This document shows, piece after piece, positions 1-6,787 of a DNA stretch of 13,161 nt (the stretch's first letter is position 1; each line of letters opens with the position of its first letter). Both the position numbers and the translations under genes were made by a program. Source of the DNA: JBOHWJ01 sp050736615 (GTDB lineage Bacteria > Desulfobacterota > Binatia > Binatales > Binataceae); the NCBI GenBank assembly GCA_050736615.1, contig JBOHWL010000068.1:1-13161 (forward strand). The letters run 5' to 3'. The notes under the pieces were generated by a model, which was not told the DNA's origin, made no database searches, and worked only from the letters and a program-made list of their open reading frames with translations.

Positions 1-322
1 TATCATCACTGAGCCGGGCGTCGGATACAGAATGGAGAGCCTCCCCCCACTCTTCTCCGATGGCGGCTTGAGCGGCCAGGCCTTGTCGTAACCCATTTTC
101 TCCACCCCGTCCGCGACCGGGGCCGGATGAAATACCCAGGCTGCAACCCCACACTCACCCAAAACCTCAAAAACTGATCTGTTTGTAGCTCGCCGCGTCG
201 CGCGTCCTTGGCCAGCAAAAAGGAGCGCTGTCCTGCGTCCGCAGAGACGCCGCGTCTTCACGATCCGAAATCGTAACCGCCCAGCCGCTCCACCCCAATT
301 CAATTTTTTCCCCCGCCTCCAT
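1..322 (-). pseudogene. Unknown protein, partial, with two one-base frame breaks
   Basis: Leftward gene running off the left edge. From ATG at 322 (MEAGEKIELGW...) it reads well to ...SAPF, then jumps frame at the A5 run 217-221 (T5 on the coding strand). It continues as LLAKDARRGELQTDQF, jumps again at the A5 run 169-173, and continues as FEVLGECGVAAWVFHP through MGYDKAWPLKPP to the edge. One extra A in each run gives a single uninterrupted frame of about 108 codons with sensible composition and no stops. I do not recognise the family. It lies divergent to SSB inside the integrated element, so an element-borne gene is likely. No clear ribosome site precedes ATG 322, so the start is uncertain. 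It could be a true pseudogene or an intact gene with homopolymer miscalls. A shorter start at 96 (GGAG just upstream) is possible but unattractive. Confidence 0.45.
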
Positions 323-434
323 TCTTGGGTGAGAGGCCGGGGAAAAAATTCCCTCTTTAACAACGGGACGTAAACCAAAGGAACTATCGCCCTGCCCGAG
401 GAACGGGAAGCGGGCGGATAGAGGAGGAAAGGCA

Positions 435-809
435 ATGGCATCAGTCAACACGGTAACCGTGGTCGGGAATCTCGGTGGCGACCCGCAGACGCGCTCCCTA
501 CCGTCCGGCGACAGCGTGGCGAATTTTTCGCTGGCCACGACCGAGCGTTTCAAAGACCGCAACGGTAACAGGCAAGAGCGAACCGAATGGCATCGGATAG
601 TGACCTTCGGGAAGCTGGCCGACACCTGCGCGCAATATCTCAGCAAAGGCCGACAGGTCTACGTCGAAGGACGGCTGACCACCCGCGAATACGAGGCCAA
701 GGACGGCAGCGGCAAGCGCTACCGCACGGAAATCGTCGCCCGGCAAGTCCGGTTCCTCGGACGGCGCGCGGACGCTGCGGACACATCCAGCCAGGACGCG
801 CCGTTCTAG
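435..809 (+). CDS. ssb: Single-stranded DNA-binding protein (SSB)
   Basis: 124 residues, an OB-fold SSB that coats single-stranded DNA during replication and repair in the cytoplasm. It opens with the typical MASVNTVTVVGNLGGDPQTR strand and has FSLATTE, the TEWHRIVTFGKLAD segment, YLSKGRQVYVEGRLTTREYEAKDGS and the final OB strand. The linker after the fold (from about residue 110) is very short. The tip SSQDAPF keeps the -PF end that recruits partner proteins but lacks the usual string of acidic residues. It is shorter than typical chromosomal SSBs (about 150-180 aa), which fits an element-borne copy. The start is fixed by GAGGAGG at 421-427, seven bases before ATG. It lies upstream of the small protein at 878 and the integrase and is probably co-transcribed with them. 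Confidence 0.95.
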   Translation: MASVNTVTVVGNLGGDPQTRSLPSGDSVANFSLATTERFKDRNGNRQERTEWHRIVTFGKLADTCAQYLSKGRQVYVEGRLTTREYEAKDGSGKRYRTEIVARQVRFLGRRADAADTSSQDAPF

Positions 810-877
810 TTGGGAATAAGAGGGGAGAGCTGCGCAAGCGGCTCTCCCTCAACTATCCGCCAAAAGGAGGAAGACCC

Positions 878-1090
878 GTGAACGCAACCCACTATGTCGC
901 AGCCTTGAGAAACGGACTGAAGGATGCAATCGGCGTCATCGAGGCGCTCGACGGCATGACGCCCAGAAGCCGCGAGTTTGAAAGCGAGGTGTTACAGCCC
1001 TTGCGCGACCTGCTGAAACTGAAACTCTCGCCGTGCCCGGTGTGCGGCAAAACGCGCCAGTTGACTTCCCACTGTCCGCAGCACGAATAG
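878..1090 (+). CDS. Small protein with C-terminal CxxC...HC cluster
   Basis: 70 residues from a GTG start at 878, chosen because AAGGAGG (864-870) sits seven bases upstream; no ATG fits. The first 45 residues look helical (NATHYVAALRNGLKDAIGVI, then REFESEVLQPLRDLLKLKL). The tail reads CPVCGKTRQLTSHCPQHE, a CxxC plus HC/H arrangement that could bind one zinc ion as a small ribbon or knuckle. I do not recognise a named family. It sits between ssb (68 bp after its stop) and the integrase (18 bp before its start) on the same strand, so it probably belongs to the element's own transcript. A role in DNA handling or regulation is possible but not shown. Confidence 0.75.
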   Translation: MNATHYVAALRNGLKDAIGVIEALDGMTPRSREFESEVLQPLRDLLKLKLSPCPVCGKTRQLTSHCPQHE

Positions 1091-1108
1091 AATGGGACGG
1101 GATTTATT

Positions 1109-2296
1109 ATGTACGTCAAAGCCAACCGCGATTGTTTGGTCATCGCCTACATACCCCTGCGGGGAAAATTCGTAACTCAACCGCTCCACCTGCGCGACAC
1201 GCGGCCGAACCGGGCCGAAGCGAACAAGATTAAAAAGGAGCTGGAGCATGCTCTGCATACCGGCAAGCTAGAGGCGGAACTGGCTCGCCGATTTCCGAAT
1301 TCCAAGCGCATTCGGGGACTCAGCATCGCCATCCCGCGCGAGGGTCAGCCGACTCTCGGCCAGTACGCGCAGGAATGGCTTGGCGAGAAGACGCAATTGA
1401 CGCCGGCCACGCGCTACGATTACGACTCGCTCATCAAGACGCACCTCTTGCCTCACCCCATCGCCGCACTGCCTCTCGCCCAAATCGACGACGGCGCGAT
1501 AACCGGCTTTGTCAACCAGATCGCCGCAAAGACGCTCCCCAAGAATCCGGACCAGATGATCTCCCACCGCCGCGTGAACATGGTAATCGCGCGGCTGCGC
1601 ACAATCTTCGCAACCGCCTATCGTCGAGGCCTCATCCCGGCCGACCCGATGCGCCATATCCAAAATCTGCGTCAGCGCCGACCGGACGTCGACCCGTTCT
1701 ACCTCAAGGAAACTCAGCGCATCGTCGAAGCGGCGCAAGGCTGGGAAAAAGCGTTCTTCGCCACCTTGCTCTACAGCGGGATGCGCCCGGGCGAAGCGCT
1801 CGCGCTGCGCTGGGACGCCATGCAACGCGACCTCATCACCATCAGATATACCTTCACCCGCCGGCACGGATTCGGCCTGCCGAAAACGCCTGGCTCGGAA
1901 CGCGATATCGAGATGGTCCGCCCCCTTTTCGACATCATCCGCGACCACGCCACCGCTCAAGTCCGCGGCGACGATCCGCAGTCGCGCCCCGACCTCGGTC
2001 TCGTATTCCCCAACCGCGCGGGCGAGCCCATCGACATCAACAACATCCGCATCCGCAGCTGGCCGCGCGTCTTAAAGGCCGCCCAGGTGCGGCCCCGCTC
2101 GCTCTACCAGTGCCGCCACACGTTCGCGCGGCTGGCTATCGAAAACGGCGACACTCCGCAGCACGTCGCGGCACAGCTCGGGCACACCAGCTTGCAGATG
2201 CTGTTCCGCGTCTATTCTCGATGGCTCGTCCGGCCGACCGGCGTTCTGACCGGCCTGGAACGGGCAATCACCCAAAATTCACCCAAACCGGCCTGA
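1109..2296 (+). CDS. int: Tyrosine-type site-specific integrase
   Basis: 395 residues. It catalyses recombination between the element's att site and the chromosomal tRNA-Gly. The N-terminal part (about 1-75), with HTGKLEAELARRFPNSKR, resembles the arm-type DNA-binding domain DUF3596 of phage integrases. A SAM-like core-binding domain follows (about 80-185, GQYAQEWLG...). The catalytic domain has Arg226 (SGMRPGEALALRW), probable Lys259 (LPKTPGS), Arg336 (LYQCRHTFA), His359 and nucleophile Tyr369 (GHTSLQMLFRVYSRW). The first residue of the usual HxxR box is Tyr333 instead of His, a substitution tolerated in some family members. The ribosome site is weak (GGGACGGG, 1095-1102), so the ATG at 1109 is the best but not a certain start. 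The gene ends about 110 bp before the att fragment it probably made. Confidence 0.93.
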   Translation: MYVKANRDCLVIAYIPLRGKFVTQPLHLRDTRPNRAEANKIKKELEHALHTGKLEAELARRFPNSKRIRGLSIAIPREGQPTLGQYAQEWLGEKTQLTPATRYDYDSLIKTHLLPHPIAALPLAQIDDGAITGFVNQIAAKTLPKNPDQMISHRRVNMVIARLRTIFATAYRRGLIPADPMRHIQNLRQRRPDVDPFYLKETQRIVEAAQGWEKAFFATLLYSGMRPGEALALRWDAMQRDLITIRYTFTRRHGFGLPKTPGSERDIEMVRPLFDIIRDHATAQVRGDDPQSRPDLGLVFPNRAGEPIDINNIRIRSWPRVLKAAQVRPRSLYQCRHTFARLAIENGDTPQHVAAQLGHTSLQMLFRVYSRWLVRPTGVLTGLERAITQNSPKPA

Positions 2297-2404
2297 CGAA
2301 AATGCCTTATCCGGCCATGCGACGGCGATTCGGAAAACCCTTCGGAGAAAAGCCCTTTCTGCAAAAGCACAATATCCGCCGAGGGAATCGAGGCCGCTGA
2401 CTTT

Positions 2405-2454
2405 CCAGCTTCCCAAGCTGGACGTCACGAGTTCGATCCTCGTCGCCCGCTCCA
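2405..2454 (+). other. tRNA-Gly(CCC) 3' fragment: attachment-site remnant (att end)
   Basis: Reads as the 3' two thirds of a tRNA. The anticodon stem CCAGC/GCTGG (2405-2409, 2417-2421) encloses TTCCCAA (anticodon CCC). A variable ACGTC follows, then T-arm ACGAG-TTCGATC-CTCGT (2427-2443), the acceptor strand CGCCCGC, discriminator T and CCA (2452-2454). The sequence just upstream (about 2330-2400) has no matching acceptor GCGGGCG or D-arm, so the tRNA is not functional. Together with the adjacent integrase this is the duplicated target half left by integration. The intact gene is expected at the element's left end, outside the window. Confidence 0.88.
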
Positions 2455-2457
2455 CCA

Positions 2458-2478
2458 AAAAGGCCGGTCAAGCCTTTT
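2458..2478 (+). terminator. Hairpin and T-run after the tRNA-Gly fragment
   Basis: AAAAGGC (2458-2464) and GCCTTTT (2472-2478) pair over seven bases with a 7-base loop, ending in a T-run. It starts four bases after the CCA end, so it is probably the original terminator of the chromosomal tRNA-Gly gene. It may now stop transcription from the integrase side. Half of the stem is A:T, so its strength is uncertain. Confidence 0.55.
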
Positions 2479-2574
2479 CTGTTACACGTTCAGATGTGTA
2501 CTTTGATCGAAGTCGAAAGCCGGATTGATCCCAAGGGCTTATAAAGCCAATTGTCACAAGGAGCTTTGGGGGAA

Positions 2575-3219
2575 ATGCATCGCCATCTTCGCCTTGCCTT
2601 TAATCTTTTGCTTGCACTGGTGATTGCGTCGATTTGGTTTAATAACAGTGCGCGTGGTGCGGAAGCTAAATCGAACGGCGTGACCGCCTCCGATGCGAAG
2701 GCCGAAGTAGAGGCCGGGTTGAAAATGTCACCCGTTCCGCTGAATCTCCATGGTCGGGACCGCGCGTTGGCAGGACGGGGCAGCTATCTCGTCAACGCGG
2801 TCGCGGGCTGCGCCGATTGCCACAGTTATCCGAAGTATCTGCGCGGCGGTGACCCGTTTCAGGGAGATGCGCGCGCTCCGGTCGCGGCGAAGCTAAATAC
2901 CAGGCATTATCTTGCGGGCGGTTTCTGTCTAGGTCCGGTGATGTCGAGTAACATCACCCCCGACGCCGATACCGGCAATCCGGCCAATCTAACCTCTCAG
3001 CAGTTCGACACGGTGATGCGCACGGGCGTGGCCCCCGACTCCGGTTCCAAGCTGTTGCAGCAAATGCCCTGGCCGGAATACCACGACATGAGCAAGCGCG
3101 ATTTGAAGGCGATTTACGAATATCTCTCCGCGATTCCCCATGCCGAGCCGTGCAACGATTCGTGCCCGCCGAAATACACGAATTCATCCGACTGCCCGCG
3201 GCCCGCTCCGCCCCAGTAA
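2575..3219 (+). CDS. Secreted monohaem c-type cytochrome
   Basis: 214 residues from ATG 2575. An upstream in-frame TTG at 2551 is less likely because the N-terminus MHRHLRLAFNLLLALVIASI makes a proper signal peptide only from this Met, with GGGGGAA and AAGGAG just before. Mature protein in the periplasm, electron transfer. Haem site CADCH at residues 79-83, in the family context RGSYLVNAVAGC. SSNITPD (about 124-130) and MPWPEYHDMS, whose Met164 or Met172 could be the distal ligand, resemble single-haem cytochromes that serve dehydrogenases (alcohol or aldehyde dehydrogenase cytochrome subunits). The C-terminus from about 190 is unusual: Cys- and Pro-rich (PCNDSC...CPRPAPPQ), with three Cys outside the haem site. 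The next gene in the likely operon has been cut by an IS remnant, so the partner enzyme is unknown. Confidence 0.9.
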   Translation: MHRHLRLAFNLLLALVIASIWFNNSARGAEAKSNGVTASDAKAEVEAGLKMSPVPLNLHGRDRALAGRGSYLVNAVAGCADCHSYPKYLRGGDPFQGDARAPVAAKLNTRHYLAGGFCLGPVMSSNITPDADTGNPANLTSQQFDTVMRTGVAPDSGSKLLQQMPWPEYHDMSKRDLKAIYEYLSAIPHAEPCNDSCPPKYTNSSDCPRPAPPQ

Positions 3220-3239
3220 CACAGACGAGGACCGAAAAA

Positions 3240-3299
3240 ATGAACTGCCGCATCACGCGCGGATGGCTCAGGCGCTTGCGCCGCCGCACAGCTCGCTGA
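3240..3299 (+). pseudogene. Truncated start of the gene following the cytochrome
   Basis: A well-placed ribosome site (GAGGA, 3227-3231) lies eight bases before ATG 3240, which is 20 bases after the cytochrome stop codon. The frame reads MNCRITRGWLRRLR and then, from about 3281, runs into the antisense of an IS3 orfA remnant and stops at 3299 (20 codons including the stop). The simplest reading is that this was the second gene of the cytochrome operon and lost everything after about 14 codons through the insertion and a later deletion. The remaining residues are too few to name a family. A genuine 19-residue peptide cannot be excluded. Confidence 0.45.
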
Positions 3300-3369
3300 C
3301 CTTCGCTCCCGCCTCGGCCTCCTTCAGCACTCCGATGATCTGTTCTTCGCTAAACTGTGCGCGCGTCAT
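3268..3369 (-). pseudogene. IS3-family transposase OrfA, N-terminal remnant
   Basis: Leftward frame from ATG at 3369: MTRAQ then FSEEQIIGVLKEAEAGAKV then SELC, followed by GGASA and a stop. This is the very characteristic start of OrfA in IS3-family elements, the helix-turn-helix protein that normally continues CRRHGIS...FYNWK. Intact OrfA is about 90-100 residues, followed by the DDE-domain OrfB; here only 33 remain and no OrfB exists nearby. Homology ends at about 3286, where it meets the truncated gene that starts at 3240. Confidence 0.8.
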
Positions 3370-3408
3370 GTCTGCATTCCGGCAGACAGTCACTTATCGT
3401 TGGGGACA
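3268..3408 (-). mobile_element. IS3-family insertion sequence remnant (left end only)
   Basis: Comprises the OrfA stub and the 39-49 bp before it. A terminal inverted repeat would be expected about here: reading leftward, TGTCCCCAACGATAAGTGAC starts at 3408 and begins with the usual TG. The exact IS tip is a guess because the other end is missing and no target duplication can be measured. The remainder of the IS (about 1.1 kb in this family) is gone. Confidence 0.6.
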
Positions 3409-3634
3409 GTTGGATCGGGCAACCGCTTTGAGCCGGTTACAATTTCAAGTTGACAATAGACCCGGAATAGTGCTTTTTCCAAATCCGAGACGGCACTCGA
3501 CGAAACTGAAAAGCCACAAGCTCGCAAAAAATCAATTCAGGTGCATGGAGCTTCAACAAACGTTAGGGCCTTCGTGTCGCGCCATCACCATGGGCGGACC
3601 GCGAAGCATCAACCCTGTCGCAAGGGAGACAGCC

Positions 3635-4048
3635 ATGTTGGATTGCACCGTAACCGAGACCAAGGAGATCGAACCGGTTGTTTACGAATGGGGGGCGGTC
3701 AAGTGGGTAGCCAACCGCGACCTGGACCCGGGCTGCGAGCAGAGCTTCGGACTGGTGCATATTCTGCCGGGTAAGGTCAATCCGGAGCATCGGCACACCG
3801 CGGCGGAGGAGATCGTGTACATGCTGCAAGGCGAATGCGACGTGCGCCTCGGCGACCGCCATCTGACGATTGGACCGGGTCAGACCTTGCACATCGCCAG
3901 GGGCACCAGGCACGAAGTCGCCAACCGCGGCTGGGAGCCGGCGGTGTATGTATGCTCGTTTTCGGCGAGCACGCGCGGCACGCTGTTCGAAGATCCATCG
4001 GCGCCGGGCGTGCGGCCTCTGTCCGGTACACACAGCCAGCCGTGGTGA
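3635..4048 (+). CDS. Single-domain cupin protein
   Basis: 137 residues, a small beta-barrel metal-binding cupin. Motif 1 fits G(X5)HxH(X3-4)E(X6)G: G46, H52, H54, E59, G66 in PEHRHTAAEEIVYMLQGE. Motif 2 supplies G82 and H93 in GQTLHIARGTRHEVANRG, with the usual Pro replaced by Ala88. All four metal ligands (2 His, Glu, His) are present, so it probably binds a divalent metal; the substrate is unknown. The start at ATG 3635 is set by AAGGGAG (3622-3628) six bases upstream; the open frame extends far further upstream but has no ribosome site or coding look there. It ends six bases before the SthA-like flavoprotein, so the two are almost surely co-transcribed and may act in one oxidative or detoxification step (inference). 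Confidence 0.9.
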   Translation: MLDCTVTETKEIEPVVYEWGAVKWVANRDLDPGCEQSFGLVHILPGKVNPEHRHTAAEEIVYMLQGECDVRLGDRHLTIGPGQTLHIARGTRHEVANRGWEPAVYVCSFSASTRGTLFEDPSAPGVRPLSGTHSQPW

Positions 4049-4054
4049 ACATCC

Positions 4055-5482
4055 ATGGCCGATAAATACGACCTGGTCGTAATCGGTGCCGGCCCCGCTG
4101 GCGAGAAAGGAGCGGCCCAAGCTGCGTATTTCGGTAAACGCGTTTTGCTCGTCGATCCTTGCGCACGGCCGGGCGGTATCGCGGTGAGCACGGCCGGCAT
4201 CCCGACCAAGGCGGTACGCGAGGGTGCCATTTACCTCTCCGGGCTCGGCCAGAGCGTCCACGTCGCCCCGATCGGTTCGCAGGACCCGTGGGGCTTGCTC
4301 ATGGCCCGCAAGCGGGAGGCTTCCGAGATGATGACCATGGCGGTCGAACGTAATCTCGTTCGCCATGGCATCGAACGCCTCCAGGGTCGCGCCCGCCTGC
4401 TTTCACCCAAACGGCTCGAGGTTGAAGGGGCCGGAGGGAAGCGTACAGTGCTCGACGCTGAAATCGTGCTTCTTGCCTGCGGCTCGAAACCCAGGCATCT
4501 GCCCAACATTGCGATGGATGACCCCGATGTACACGACTGCGAGGACATCCTGGAGATTGCACGCGCACCGCGGTCGCTTCTGGTTATCGGCAGCGGGCCC
4601 GCCGGATGCGAGTACGCGTCGATCTTCGCCGCGCTCGGCACACGCGTGACGATTGTGGGTGGCAGCCATCCCTTCCCGGCGGTGGACGCCGAGATGGCCA
4701 GCGTGCTCGCCGAGTCCTTCAATGCGACAGGCATCCGCGTGATGCCGGTGGCGTCGGTATCCGGCGTTGCACGAACCGCCGGCGGGCTTGTGGTCAGGCT
4801 CGCCGACGGCGGCATCGAGCAGGTCGAGAAGGTCCTGGTGGTGGTCGGCCGTCGGCCGCACATCGAGGGCCTGGGCCTGGCGGAAATCGGCGTCGAGTTC
4901 GACTCGGCTGGATGGGTTCGAGTGGACGACCATTATCAGACGACCGTGGCGGGTGTGCTCGCCGCCGGCGACGTGATCGGTCCTCCAGGTTTGGCGGCTG
5001 CGGCGATGGAGCAGGCGCGCGTCGCCATCTGCCACGCCTTCCATTTCGAGTTCAAGTACGAAACCGACCGTTTTCGGCCAACCTACATCTTTTCAATCCC
5101 CGAAGTTGCGTCGGTGGGGCTCACGGAAGAGCAGGCTCGCGCCGCCGACCTCGACTATGAAGTTGGGCGCTGCTCGTTCGCCGCCAACCCAAAAGCGCGA
5201 ATTTCCGGCTTTCCAGACGGCCTTGTAAAGCTGATATTTCGCGCCAATGACAAAGTGCTTCTGGGCGTACACATAGTCGGAGAACTTGCCAGCGAGTTGA
5301 TCCACGTCGGGCAGTTTGTCATGCAAGTTGGCGGCACGATTGACCGGTTCATTGATGCGACTTTCGCCGTCCCCAGCAGGAGCGAGGCTTATAAATATGC
5401 CGCCTACGATGGGCTCCAGCGCCTCGCCCGCCGATCCGTGAGCAAGCCCAACGCGGTTCGAGCCGGCACTTTTTTGAACTGA
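4055..5482 (+). CDS. SthA-like FAD/NAD(P) oxidoreductase lacking the redox disulfide
   Basis: 475 residues, full length for the pyridine nucleotide-disulfide oxidoreductase fold. FAD dinucleotide motif VVIGAGPAG (residues 8-16), NAD(P) motif LLVIGSGPAG (175-184), second FAD motif AAGDVIGP (303-310), then the C-terminal dimerisation domain from about 340. The usual CxxxxC disulfide is absent: the segment reads GGIAVSTAGIPTK (40-52), with Ala and Gly at the two Cys positions. The catalytic His of the C-terminal HPxxxE box is Val439 (AVPSRSEAYKYAAYDG). Loss of both points away from lipoamide dehydrogenase, mercuric or glutathione reductase. The ending is closest to soluble pyridine nucleotide transhydrogenase (SthA), which moves hydride between NADPH and NAD+. 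A related electron-transfer role with another acceptor is possible. Start six bases after the cupin stop. Confidence 0.85.
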   Translation: MADKYDLVVIGAGPAGEKGAAQAAYFGKRVLLVDPCARPGGIAVSTAGIPTKAVREGAIYLSGLGQSVHVAPIGSQDPWGLLMARKREASEMMTMAVERNLVRHGIERLQGRARLLSPKRLEVEGAGGKRTVLDAEIVLLACGSKPRHLPNIAMDDPDVHDCEDILEIARAPRSLLVIGSGPAGCEYASIFAALGTRVTIVGGSHPFPAVDAEMASVLAESFNATGIRVMPVASVSGVARTAGGLVVRLADGGIEQVEKVLVVVGRRPHIEGLGLAEIGVEFDSAGWVRVDDHYQTTVAGVLAAGDVIGPPGLAAAAMEQARVAICHAFHFEFKYETDRFRPTYIFSIPEVASVGLTEEQARAADLDYEVGRCSFAANPKARISGFPDGLVKLIFRANDKVLLGVHIVGELASELIHVGQFVMQVGGTIDRFIDATFAVPSRSEAYKYAAYDGLQRLARRSVSKPNAVRAGTFLN

Positions 5483-5544
5483 ATCACGACTGGAACAAAC
5501 AAATCCGAAACTAACTAACGGCGGGCATTAAGGAGAAGACGACG

Positions 5545-5808
5545 ATGACGCGCGAGGAGGCCATCCAGTACGTGTCGTTTCAGATGGACGACGCGCATGA
5601 CCGGCGGCACGCCAAGCCAGGCGACATCAAACCAGGGGATCGTCTGGTTGGTTTCCAACAAGACCTCGAGACGGTGTTCGTCGCTGTTCGCAGCCATCTT
5701 CCCGGCGTCAAATTGGCCGAGCAGGTTTCGAAAGATCTTGCGCGTGACTACTTGACGGAGATCGGCTGGTTTGGAGAGGAATCGCTGGAGGCGGTTTTCA
5801 TTTTCTAG
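5545..5808 (+). CDS. Small unknown protein, 87 aa
   Basis: Begins at ATG 5545 with AAGGAG (5530-5535) nine bases upstream, 62 bp after the flavoprotein stop. It is soluble, acidic and without signal peptide or membrane segment. The N-terminus MTREEAIQYVSFQMDDAHD looks helical. A short charged linker with KPGDIKPGDR follows, then a mixed region ending in FGEESLEAVFIF. No catalytic motif or Cys is visible and I do not recognise the family. Same strand and close spacing suggest it may be transcribed with the cupin and flavoprotein genes, but a separate promoter in the 62-bp gap cannot be excluded. Confidence 0.7.
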   Translation: MTREEAIQYVSFQMDDAHDRRHAKPGDIKPGDRLVGFQQDLETVFVAVRSHLPGVKLAEQVSKDLARDYLTEIGWFGEESLEAVFIF

Positions 5809-5932
5809 CAGGCTGTGGGACAGACACTTTCACCGGCTGCTTACCTGAATTGACAAATGAAGCTTTGCGCAGAGTTTCTCCAAGGCCGAGTCACCCTGGA
5901 GAATGTTCCTGCGAAGTGATTTAGCTTGAGCA

Positions 5933-6787
5933 ATGAGCCCGCAAGCACCCACAGACGATTTTGCTGTGCGTCGGATGACGCGGCAGGACCTCGAACTGGC
6001 TATTGGTTGGGCCGCGGAGGAGGGATGGAATCCGGGCCGCAATGACGCGGAGTGTTTTTATGCCGCGGACCCCAACGGCTTTCTGATTGGATCGTTGAGC
6101 GGCGAACCGGTGGCATCATTGTCAGCGGTGGCCTACGACAACAGCTCTGGCTTTTTAGGCTTGTACATCGTTAAACCACAATGGCGGGGTCGCGGTTGCG
6201 GGATAAAACTATGGAAGGCGGGGATGGATTATCTTGGGGCGCGCACCATCGGCCTGGATGCGGTTCTGGCGCAACGAAGCAATTATGAAACATCCGGCTT
6301 TACCGCGGCCTATCACCATGTTCGATATGAAGGCGTTGGCGGTGGCGAAATGCCGAAAGGAGTCACCGCGCTTTCAACGGTCGACGTCAACCAATTGATA
6401 AATTACGACGCGGCACTCTTTAAGAGCAGACGTATCACGTTCCTCCGCGGCTGGATCAATCAGCCTGGCGCAACGGCGGTCGCGGCGCTGCGCAACGGCA
6501 AGCTAGCCGGTTATGGCGTGCTGCGCCCGTGCCTGCGCGGTTACAAAATCGCACCACTGTTCGCCGACGAGGAAGGCGTCGCCGAAGAGTTGTTTCAGGC
6601 GATGGCCGCGAGGGCGGGTGATCAGCCGATTTTTCTTGATATTCCTGAAACCAACGCGGCGGCGTTGGGGTTGGCCGCGCGACACAAAATGCAGCCGGTC
6701 TTTCAAACCCTCCGGATGTACAATCGGCCGGCGCCATCCTTGGACGTGAACAGAATCTACGGCGTTACCAGCCTTGAACTGGGCTAA
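5933..6787 (+). CDS. GNAT-family N-acetyltransferase (two-domain, YitH-like)
   Basis: 284 residues. The N-terminal GNAT domain (about 10-130) carries acetyl-CoA motif A, LYIVKPQWRGRGCGIKLW, with the pyrophosphate-binding R/Q-x-x-G-x-G/A element at R85-G90. It is preceded by the usual strand pair EPVASLSAVAYDN...FLGLYIV. A second half (about 150-284: RITFLRGWINQPG, NGKLAGYGVLRPC, GDQPIFLDIPETN) looks like the C-terminal acetyltransferase-like domain of YitH-type proteins. It probably transfers an acetyl group from acetyl-CoA to an amine; the substrate is unknown. The ribosome site before ATG 5933 is weak (TTGAGCA), so the start is less certain. Gaps of 124 bp before and 241 bp after suggest a single transcript. 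Confidence 0.88.
   Translation: MSPQAPTDDFAVRRMTRQDLELAIGWAAEEGWNPGRNDAECFYAADPNGFLIGSLSGEPVASLSAVAYDNSSGFLGLYIVKPQWRGRGCGIKLWKAGMDYLGARTIGLDAVLAQRSNYETSGFTAAYHHVRYEGVGGGEMPKGVTALSTVDVNQLINYDAALFKSRRITFLRGWINQPGATAVAALRNGKLAGYGVLRPCLRGYKIAPLFADEEGVAEELFQAMAARAGDQPIFLDIPETNAAALGLAARHKMQPVFQTLRMYNRPAPSLDVNRIYGVTSLELG

Larger units (their letters stand above)
1..2454. mobile_element. Right end of an element integrated at tRNA-Gly(CCC)
   Basis: SSB, a small zinc-cluster-like protein and a tyrosine integrase read rightward and end at a tRNA-Gly(CCC) 3' fragment (2405-2454). Tyrosine integrases commonly recombine with the 3' half of a tRNA gene, restoring it at one end and leaving a duplicate 3' half at the other. 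The fragment here lacks any 5' half, so it marks the outer (right) end; chromosome starts just beyond it. The left end and the intact tRNA are not in the window. An SSB next to the integrase suggests a small plasmid- or phage-derived element; this is inference from gene content. Confidence 0.7.

Noticed and set aside
410..417. GCGGGCGG as the 5' acceptor of tRNA-Gly
   Set aside because: Only the first seven bases match the acceptor strand needed; no D-arm follows and the site is part of the leader just before the SSB ribosome site.
1375..2400. Long rightward frame overlapping the integrase
   Set aside because: Arg/Pro/His-rich composition typical of the wrong frame of a GC-rich gene; the integrase frame has all catalytic motifs.
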